Shown: in pieces, positions 30,481 through 36,470 of the stretch
Position numbering within the stretch: the stretch's first letter is position 1
Layout: the number at the start of each line of letters is the position of its first letter
Assembly: GCA_023383055.1 (NCBI GenBank)
Contig: JAHDYP010000037.1
Span: 1-36,470 of the forward strand
Direction of reading: 5' to 3'
Source: Verrucomicrobiota bacterium
Lineage (GTDB): Bacteria > Verrucomicrobiota > Verrucomicrobiia > Limisphaerales > JAHDYP01
Length of the DNA: 36,470 bases
Made by a program: the position numbers and the translations under genes
Notes under the pieces: model-generated
Told to the model about the DNA's origin: nothing
Seen by the model: the letters and a program-made list of their open reading frames with translations, nothing else
Databases searched by the model: none

Positions 30481-32841
30481 ATGAATCCAAGCGATGATCC
30501 GCAAGAAGTGAGGCTGTTTTGCGGAGTTTTAGGAATCTTGCTGTTCAGCATTCCACTTGGGCGCGTTCTCGCAGCAGATCAAGAAGGAGGGGGTGCAATG
30601 TGCTCATGGTTCAGAGTTGAGAATGCAGTGGCCGGGAATGGCATTGCAGTAGGTCGGCCAAAAGTCTTCGACAACCGCTCCCTAGTGCTGATGCTGGAGC
30701 AGCTGGATGCGACACTGGCGCGTGTAACGGTGGTAGATCAGGTGAAGATGGCGCAGAACATTGGCCTTCTTCAGGGCATGCAGCAGAAAGATATATCGCG
30801 TGCTGTTTCGCTTTCCACTCTGCCTCTTCCCGGAACAGTATTGACAGAGCAACGGGACACGAATACCGGCCAGTTCGTTGCTCAGCAACGGGTGACATCC
30901 AATGCGACGGTCCCACCATCTGCACCGACGCTTGCCGCCGACCTTCCCGCCATGTCACCAAGCGGCTACGGGATTGCTGCGCAGGATATTCTCTCTGAGG
31001 AGATCAACCTCACGTATCAGATTCTCAACCTGCGCATGCTGCTGGAACGTTCGATAACGGATCGGACTTACACAGACACCCGGACGAAGAATAGTGGACC
31101 CCGTGCGCAGGCAGTGTTGGGCTTCCAAGTGAGCTTGGATCCGATGAAACAACATAAGCGTTGCGCGGCGATCGTGGAAATCGAACTGGCTCCCGCCGCT
31201 TCGTCTAAGAAACCGCCATCGATGGTGGCAATGATGCCGCTGGCAAAAACGTATAACGTCGCTGCGCTCACCCGGAAGGCCAATGAGTTCGCGGTGTCAG
31301 CGGTTTTGAAGGTGATTACCGTTGGATACAGCGAGCGGCACACCGGCCAGACATATTATCTCTATAGAGACACCGATACCGTTGCTTTTGAGAGACCCGG
31401 GAATCAGGCCCAGGCCCAGGACCAGAAGTTGGTCTTTGGCTGGGAGTTTAGGCCTGTGTTGAATCGGACTGCTGTTGAACCGGGAGTTCGTCAACTGTTT
31501 GCCGTTGTGGCTTTGGATGAACAAGATTTGCTGGAGTTGGGAACTCCAGATGACTTCGCGATGAAGGTTACAGTGCGGACCTACTGGGCAAAGTTTGACA
31601 AGAAAAACGCGGTGATCTCCTCAAAACCCCGTGATGAGCGCAAAGATGCCGAGCACGAACTACGAATCCCCCGTGCGCAGATTGTCCAGAAGTCGTTGGG
31701 GCCCAGAGTCAAGAAAGTCGAATGGAAGCCATGTGGGGAAGGGACAGTGTTGATCGACGTCTCGGGCGACAACTTCTACAACGGCACCACAGCTGTCGTT
31801 GGGGGGCAGATCCTCGACCGGAGCAGCCCGTCCCTTCTGGTCAAGTCGGATCAGTTTCTGCAGCTTACGGCGAGAACCTACGACGTGGGCAGAGGAAGCA
31901 TCTATCTAAGCGGTCGTTATGGATTGTCTGAGGAGCTCTTAGACGATGCTACTCGATCCGACCCGAAGGCAATGCCGGATCGGTTCAATCCCGTCGTCAC
32001 TTTTGATCCGATCGCCATCAAGACGAATAATGAGCTGAGCATTAAGCTGTTTCCCAAGGACATGAATGCGCCGGCTCCGGATCTTAAGCTGAACAAAGCC
32101 ATCGTGACCGTGGGCCAGCAAGCATCTGTCCTGGAGCCTACGTCGTGGCACAAAAGCACGGATGATAAGTTTCTCGAGACTTTTATTACGGTTCCTGCCG
32201 AGCCGTTAAAAAGCGATACTGTCGTTACAGTGGCAATCCCGTTTCTAGGAAGCGAATATCAGGAAGGCGCACTTTTATTCAAGCCCATCACGGTGGACCG
32301 GGCGATCTTGATTCGCGACGAGGACCCGCAAGTTTGGGGAATCCTCGGCACAGGATTTGACGAGGCTGTTACAACCAACCAGCAAACCGTCGTCACTGCG
32401 GATCGGGAGTACCGCATCAACGACGGACTCGATTTCAAAGGCAGGAATCTGCTAACCATAGCCGTACCGAAAGCGAAGGCAGCCAACCTGAAGAATATCA
32501 TTGTGAAGCTGGGCGATTCGTTGCCGGTGGTCTTGGCTGCGCCAAGCGCGAGTCCGCCGTCCGCAAAAGTCATGCTGAATAATGACCCTGTTCCGACGGC
32601 AAACGTGGGCACAGCGCCGGTGATTGAGTTTGCGGGCGAAAACCTTGGGCAGGTGGGCAAAGTGCGCTTTGCCTCTGACGGTCTTGATTATAGCGCTGAA
32701 GACGGAGGGAAGAAGCTTCGCGTGTTCATCAACCGGAAAGTTACTGAAAAGGTCGGCCGCGTATCCTTGACCGTGGAAGCAAAGGACGGAAGCATCCTCG
32801 CGGCTGATGTGGATGTCAGAAAGGAGGAAGAGTCCAAATGA
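30481..32841 (+). CDS. large exported multi-domain protein with IPT/TIG-like C-terminal repeats
   Basis: The 786-residue protein starts with a signal peptide (LFCGVLGILLFSIPLGRVLA). An N-terminal coiled region (QLDATLARVTVVDQVKMAQN) is followed by a beta-rich centre, then immunoglobulin-like repeats with phrasing such as VEWKPCGEGTVLIDVSGDNF and IEFAGENLGQVGKVRF, which is typical of IPT/TIG folds. Function is not recognised; a surface or periplasmic structural role is likely. GC content looks lower than in neighbouring genes, suggesting different ancestry. Its stop overlaps the start of a small cysteine-rich peptide gene (ATGA). The ATG at 30481 is chosen because it starts the signal peptide. 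Confidence 0.65.
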   Translation: MNPSDDPQEVRLFCGVLGILLFSIPLGRVLAADQEGGGAMCSWFRVENAVAGNGIAVGRPKVFDNRSLVLMLEQLDATLARVTVVDQVKMAQNIGLLQGMQQKDISRAVSLSTLPLPGTVLTEQRDTNTGQFVAQQRVTSNATVPPSAPTLAADLPAMSPSGYGIAAQDILSEEINLTYQILNLRMLLERSITDRTYTDTRTKNSGPRAQAVLGFQVSLDPMKQHKRCAAIVEIELAPAASSKKPPSMVAMMPLAKTYNVAALTRKANEFAVSAVLKVITVGYSERHTGQTYYLYRDTDTVAFERPGNQAQAQDQKLVFGWEFRPVLNRTAVEPGVRQLFAVVALDEQDLLELGTPDDFAMKVTVRTYWAKFDKKNAVISSKPRDERKDAEHELRIPRAQIVQKSLGPRVKKVEWKPCGEGTVLIDVSGDNFYNGTTAVVGGQILDRSSPSLLVKSDQFLQLTARTYDVGRGSIYLSGRYGLSEELLDDATRSDPKAMPDRFNPVVTFDPIAIKTNNELSIKLFPKDMNAPAPDLKLNKAIVTVGQQASVLEPTSWHKSTDDKFLETFITVPAEPLKSDTVVTVAIPFLGSEYQEGALLFKPITVDRAILIRDEDPQVWGILGTGFDEAVTTNQQTVVTADREYRINDGLDFKGRNLLTIAVPKAKAANLKNIIVKLGDSLPVVLAAPSASPPSAKVMLNNDPVPTANVGTAPVIEFAGENLGQVGKVRFASDGLDYSAEDGGKKLRVFINRKVTEKVGRVSLTVEAKDGSILAADVDVRKEEESK

Positions 32842-33074
32842 ACATGAAAGGTGACAAAGCGTTGGCGGCAGAACTGCAGTCGAACGTGACTGAACTTCTG
32901 GCCGCATTCACTGAATTGCTCTCAAACCGGGGGTTCAAAGGAATTGAGGTGGTTTCGTTCTCTGTTTGCGATGAGACAGGGTTGGAGGGACTTACTACTC
33001 GGGGCGGGAAACCCTGCCGAACGGAATGCGTCACGTTGCCGGACGGCCGGATTGAGTGCAGACCAGTGTGCTGA
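32838..33074 (+). CDS. small cysteine-rich peptide, translationally coupled
   Basis: The 78-residue peptide has an amphipathic N-terminal helix (LAAELQSNVTELLAAFTELL). After a GG (TTRGG) it has a short tail with four Cys: KPCRTECVTLPDGRIECRPVC. AGGAGG lies about 10 nt upstream, and the ATG overlaps the stop of the preceding gene. There is no signal peptide. The leader-GG-cysteine tail layout resembles precursors of secreted modified peptides, but no modifying enzyme or peptidase-transporter is next to it; a small zinc- or disulfide-binding protein is equally possible. Confidence 0.72.
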   Translation: MNMKGDKALAAELQSNVTELLAAFTELLSNRGFKGIEVVSFSVCDETGLEGLTTRGGKPCRTECVTLPDGRIECRPVC

Positions 33075-33206
33075 GGGAAAATCGGACCCTTCCGGATGGC
33101 GAAGTTAGGGCCGAGAAGCAACGCTCCATGAGGGGTGCATGCTGAGGCGGGCAGAGCGGGCGGAGGCGGTCCCAGACGGAGGCGGCGGTTTGGTCGCGGC
33201 GCGGGT

Positions 33207-33545
33207 AACCTCATTCGCCGGCTCATGCTCCAAAGCTCTCGCCAGGCCGGGGTGCCCTTAAGTCGTATCAGTTTCGCCGGAGCCCTGGCCGTTGCTCGCC
33301 GCCATGGCGAAGCCCTTCTGCAGGCGAGAAGTCGGAAAAAGCGCGCCGAGTTAATGGAAGAGCTCTATCGTGTCCTGGCTGCCGACTTGGTTCCAGACCG
33401 CCCGGGACGACGTGAACCACGGGCGGTCAAACGCCGTCCAAAACCTTATCCTCGTCTGATGTGTCACCGTTCCAAGTTCAAAGAAATCCCGCACCAGAAC
33501 CGTTACCGGAAAGGCAGCTCCTGCCGCAAAAAGTCGGGCCGTTAA
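33207..33545 (+). pseudogene. IS4-family transposase, C-terminal remnant
   Basis: The frame encodes NLIRRLMLQSSRQAGVPLSR then ISFAGALAVARRHG, and later DLVPDRPGRREPRAVKRRPK with a PYPRLMCHRSKFKEIP-type end. This is the C-terminus of IS4-group transposases common in Verrucomicrobia and Planctomycetes. The catalytic DDE core is missing and no terminal inverted repeats could be matched, so only the tail of an old insertion remains. The frame upstream of 33207 is non-homologous. Confidence 0.75.
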
Positions 33546-33671
33546 CTAACTGCCATTCGGAACAGGAGCGCTTCTCAAATTCACAGACCGCCTCCTTTGT
33601 TTTCGTTGCGGATTTGCCTTCGAGGATGATTGTTGAAAGATTTCTCCAAGTTCGTCCGATACTCTGGTGAC

Positions 33672-34322
33672 ATGTCATCCGACCCCGAACCATTGCATGA
33701 ACGCGAGGAGCTGCTGCCCACCCGGCGTAGCTTGCTGGACCGTCTGCGCAACTGGGAAGATCAATCGAGTTGGCGCGAGTTCTTCGACACCTATTGGAAG
33801 TTCATCTACGGCGTGGCCGTCCGCTCGGGGCTGAGCGATTCCGAGGCCGAGGATGTCGTCCAGGAGACCGTGCTCTCCGTGGCGAAGAAGATGCCGGAGT
33901 TCGTGTATGACCCGGCGAAATGCTCGTTCAAGGGTTGGATCATGCACGTCACCCGGTTGCGTATTGTGGACCAGTTGCGTCGTCGCCAGCCCGCTTTCCA
34001 GCAGGCTCCCGCAGCGGACAACGATTCGCGCCGCACCTCGACGGTGGAACGAGTGCCGGATGCCGCCTCGCGGGAGCAACAGGACGCCGCCTGGGACGAG
34101 GAATGGGAGCGCAACCTCGTCGACGCCGCGATGGAACGGGTCAAACTCCGGGTCAAACCCGAACACTACCAGATTTTCTACCTGAGCGCGGTCAAGGGAT
34201 TGAGGCCGGGTGAAGTTGCGCGTATGCTGCAAGTCAATGTCGGGCGGGTGTATCTTGTCCGCCATCGCCTCGTCAAAGACGTGAAGCGCGAGGTGGAACG
34301 ACTGAAGCAGAAACCGCTATGA
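33672..34322 (+). CDS. ECF-type RNA polymerase sigma factor
   Basis: The 216-residue product has region 2 (FDTYWKFIYGVAVRSGLSDS, then EAEDVVQETVLSVAKKM and the FKGWIMHVTRLRIVDQLRRR helix) and region 4 (PEHYQIFYLSAVKGLRPGEV with the helix-turn-helix VARMLQVNVGRVYLVRHRL). It should direct polymerase to a small regulon. Its stop overlaps a 59-codon ORF (ATGA), and a membrane kinase with WD40 repeats follows, so sigma activity may be controlled by phosphorylation. The ATG at 33672 is chosen; the frame reaches back to a TTG at 33630 in sequence that looks like a promoter region. Confidence 0.88.
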   Translation: MSSDPEPLHEREELLPTRRSLLDRLRNWEDQSSWREFFDTYWKFIYGVAVRSGLSDSEAEDVVQETVLSVAKKMPEFVYDPAKCSFKGWIMHVTRLRIVDQLRRRQPAFQQAPAADNDSRRTSTVERVPDAASREQQDAAWDEEWERNLVDAAMERVKLRVKPEHYQIFYLSAVKGLRPGEVARMLQVNVGRVYLVRHRLVKDVKREVERLKQKPL

Positions 34323-34498
34323 ACACCCGCCTGTTCGCCCGCAAAAGGCTCGGATGGTTCAGCCGGATCGAGAACGCCGTTTTCGGCGTCTCGATTCCGC
34401 TGAGCGAGTATCGCCCCGCCCCGCGACTCGGCACGCGCCGGGTCGAGAACCGCCTCCTGCGTCGGCTCGCGGGAAACCTGCTGGAAACCGTCCGATGA
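34319..34498 (+). CDS. 59-residue basic protein between sigma factor and kinase
   Basis: The ATG overlaps the sigma-factor stop in ATGA and the frame ends at TGA 34496-34498. The product is Arg-rich, with RKRLGWFSRIENAVFG near the start and ENRLLRRLAGNLLE near the end. It is not a family I know. The overlap and its place between a sigma factor and a kinase suggest a coupled regulator such as a small anti-sigma or adaptor, but this is inference. Confidence 0.5.
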   Translation: MNTRLFARKRLGWFSRIENAVFGVSIPLSEYRPAPRLGTRRVENRLLRRLAGNLLETVR

Positions 34499-34555
34499 CC
34501 CGGCTGCCCGCGATGACCGCCGCTCGGCGAACCTCCCCGCCGATCAAAGCCCCTC

Positions 34556-36470
34556 ATGCCCCCTGAACCGCAACCGCAGGTCACCAGCAGCCCCGGCCCA
34601 CCGTCGTGGATGGCACCGCTGACGCCGATCATTCCGGATCACGAACTGGTCCGGCGCATCGGCGGGGGCAGCTACGGCGACGTGTGGCTGGCGCGCACCA
34701 CCGTCGGCACCTGGCGCGCGGTGAAGGTCGTCTTCCGCGACCGCTTCACCGATGCCCGACCCTACGAACGCGAGTTTAAAGGCATCCAGAAGTTTGAGCC
34801 GCTCTCCCGCAGCAACGAAGGGTTCATGGACATCCTCCAGATCGGCCGCAACGAGACACAGGGTTACTTCTACTACGTCATGGAACTGGCGGACGATGCT
34901 GGGGAAACGCAGAATTCAGAAGGTAGAATGGAGAAGGAGGTTTCGCCGTCCGGTAGCCAACCGGATTCCGCATTAATCCTTCCGCCTGCTTACATTCCCA
35001 AGACCCTTGCCAGGGTCCTGCTCCAGCGCGGTCGCCTGCCGCTCAGCGAATGTCTCGAACTCGGCCTAACGCTCAACCTCGGCCTTGCCCACCTGCACCG
35101 CGCCGGCCTCATCCACCGCGACATCAAACCGTCCAATCTCATCTTCATCGGCGGAGTGCCCAAACTGGCGGACATCGGCTTGGTGATCGAGACCACCGAG
35201 GCGCGCTCCTACGTCGGCACCGAGGGCTTCATCCCGCCCGAAGGACCGAACTCGCCGCAAGCCGACCTCTACAGCCTGGGCAAGGTGCTCTACGAAGCCG
35301 GCATGGGAAAAGACCGCAAGGATTTCCCGGAGCCCTTCACCCAGATCATTGACGCGCCCGACAGCAAGCCACTGCTTGAGTTCAACGCCATCCTGCTCAA
35401 AGCCTGTGCGGCCAATGTGAAGGAGCGCTACCACTCCGCCGAGGAAATGAATGCCGACCTCGCGCTGCTCCAAAGCGGCGGCTCCGTGCGCCGCCAGCGG
35501 AAGCTCGCTGGACAACTGCGCTTTGTGCAACGTGCCGCTGCCATCGTTACCGCCCTCGCCGCTGTCATCGCTCTCGGCTGGTGGTGGCAGGCGAAACAGA
35601 CGCGGGCCGTGCGTGACCTCGCCGCCGAGAAATCCCAACTGGCCGACGAGAACCGGCAACGGATCGTCCGGCTCGACGTGGCCAACGGCGTGCGCTTGCT
35701 CGACGAAGACGATCCCGCGGGCGCGCTGCTCTGGTTTGCCGATGCCCTGCCGCTCGTCGCCAACAATCCCGCCGAGGAATCCATCCACCGCATCCGCATC
35801 CAGCAGACGCTGAATCAGACCCCGCAGCTGTTGCAGGTGTTCCCACACTCCAACACCGTCTCCTCTTTCAGCTTCAGTCAGGATGGACAGCGGATCGTCA
35901 CCGGTGCCAAATGGGGTGAACTGCAGGTGTGGGATGCGCGTACCGGCGAAGCCCTGATGAAACCGCAGGCGCTGGATGTCGATCGGGTCTGGCAAACTCG
36001 ATTTACGCGGGATGGCCACCGAGTCTTTGCCTCTTCATTGCGAGAGCATGGCTTTGTTGAAGGCTATTTTCGCCCAACGAACATCGCCGCGGTCATCGAA
36101 GTTGGAACCGGTCGTCAGGTCGCCTCTCTGTCCGGCACCAACCTGGTCCGCGCCGACCTCAGCCCGGACGAACGCTGGCTGGTGACGGCGGACACAGACC
36201 ATGTCATCCGGGTGCACGACGCTCGGGACGGCGGACCGGTGGCGGATCTCAAAGGTCACACCGACCGCATTCTAATGTTCTCGTTCAGCACCAACGGGAA
36301 TGTCCTCGCTTCAAGCAGCCAAGACCGAACCGTCCGGCTTTGGCGTCTGCCCTCCGGGGAACCAATCGGCATGCCCATCCAGTTTGCGCGCATGCGCGGC
36401 CCGGTCACCCTGAGCCAGGACGGAAGACTCCTCGCCACGGCCGACCTGGGATCCGATGCCGGGACGAATT
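34556..36470 (+). CDS. membrane serine/threonine kinase with WD40 repeats (partial)
   Basis: The frame is open to the window end. Residues about 30-270 form a protein kinase: glycine loop GGGSYGDVW, Lys in WRAVKVVF, catalytic HRDIKPSN (about 187), DIG (about 206) in place of DFG, and PPEGPNSPQAD. A transmembrane helix follows (AIVTALAAVIALGWWW, about 330-346), then WD40-type repeats (SFSFSQDGQRIVTGAKWGEL, LASSSQDRTVRLWRL). The kinase lies inside the membrane and the propeller outside it or as a cytoplasmic scaffold. DIG still supplies the metal-binding Asp. Start 34556 or 34610. A heptad DNA repeat is inserted in frame at residues about 119-146. Confidence 0.85.
   Translation, partial: MPPEPQPQVTSSPGPPSWMAPLTPIIPDHELVRRIGGGSYGDVWLARTTVGTWRAVKVVFRDRFTDARPYEREFKGIQKFEPLSRSNEGFMDILQIGRNETQGYFYYVMELADDAGETQNSEGRMEKEVSPSGSQPDSALILPPAYIPKTLARVLLQRGRLPLSECLELGLTLNLGLAHLHRAGLIHRDIKPSNLIFIGGVPKLADIGLVIETTEARSYVGTEGFIPPEGPNSPQADLYSLGKVLYEAGMGKDRKDFPEPFTQIIDAPDSKPLLEFNAILLKACAANVKERYHSAEEMNADLALLQSGGSVRRQRKLAGQLRFVQRAAAIVTALAAVIALGWWWQAKQTRAVRDLAAEKSQLADENRQRIVRLDVANGVRLLDEDDPAGALLWFADALPLVANNPAEESIHRIRIQQTLNQTPQLLQVFPHSNTVSSFSFSQDGQRIVTGAKWGELQVWDARTGEALMKPQALDVDRVWQTRFTRDGHRVFASSLREHGFVEGYFRPTNIAAVIEVGTGRQVASLSGTNLVRADLSPDERWLVTADTDHVIRVHDARDGGPVADLKGHTDRILMFSFSTNGNVLASSSQDRTVRLWRLPSGEPIGMPIQFARMRGPVTLSQDGRLLATADLGSDAGTN
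34912..34991 (+). repeat. in-frame heptad inverted repeat inside the kinase gene
   Basis: The left arm is exactly phased at 7 nt: GAATTCA, GAAGGTA, GAATGGA, GAAGGAG (34912-34939). The right arm (34971-34991) has CATTAAT, CCTTCCG, CCTGCTT, the complementary type. It encodes a non-conserved insert between the VMELADDA strand and the YIPKTL segment of the kinase N-lobe/hinge region. The element matches the style of 2446-2550. Confidence 0.78.

Overview
The window reads as high-GC DNA from a member of the Verrucomicrobiota. This is inferred from the serine/threonine kinase that carries DIG in place of DFG and ends in WD40 repeats, from its adjoining ECF-type sigma factor, from the run of secreted glycosidases with Sec or Tat signals, and from dispersed heptanucleotide-phased repeats. 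No rRNA or housekeeping gene fixes the lineage.

Region 1 (1-4334) is the most interesting part. Four tandem Y RNAs (154-627) lie directly upstream of a Ro60/Rsr (TROVE plus vWA) gene. Each has the Ro-binding helix: a covarying outer stem, a CG bulge and an AAG/CTT stem. Two of them enclose a full tRNA-mimic domain of the YrlA type, in the order T arm, closed acceptor hairpin, D arm. Downstream of rsr is a tight array of about six tRNA-like genes (2556-3104). Several fold as near-perfect cloverleaves with an encoded CCA, but they lack the D-loop GG and have altered T loops (TGCAAGT, TGGGAGT, CGCGTTA, TGCGAAT). An HNH endonuclease gene and the 5' end of an RNA ligase gene follow. The locus looks like a mobile or phage-derived RNA-handling cassette whose distal end has decayed.

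Region 2 (4140-5395) is a gene graveyard: a possible phage DNA polymerase scrap and a PQQ-propeller fragment.

Region 3 (5396-23927) is a polysaccharide-degradation island. It holds a GH106-type rhamnosidase with a LamG insert, a GH95 fucosidase, a Tat-exported Gfo/Idh/MocA oxidoreductase, a second GH106-like enzyme, a Tat-exported TIM-barrel isomerase, a GH43/GH32-like propeller, a nucleoside hydrolase, a serine hydrolase fused to a propeller, and a TIM-barrel glycosidase. Together they suggest stripping of rhamnose and fucose from a complex glycan outside the cytoplasm. Sigma-factor and glycosidase remnants are mixed in.

Region 4 (23933-30073) is accessory DNA: a DUF1801 scrap, a SNF2-helicase remnant fused to its partner protein without the ATPase core, the 3' end of a tRNA-Gly (likely an attachment-site scar), an overlapping nucleotidyltransferase/winged-helix pair resembling a toxin-antitoxin or abortive-infection module, a SEC-C protein and a TPR protein.

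Region 5 (30481-36470) holds an exported multi-domain protein translationally coupled to a 78-residue cysteine-rich peptide, an IS4-family transposase remnant, and an overlapping ECF sigma / 59-residue ORF / membrane kinase-WD40 operon that runs off the window.

A recurrent theme is short repeats phased at 7 nt, often as inverted pairs. They occur between genes and also in frame inside three coding sequences.
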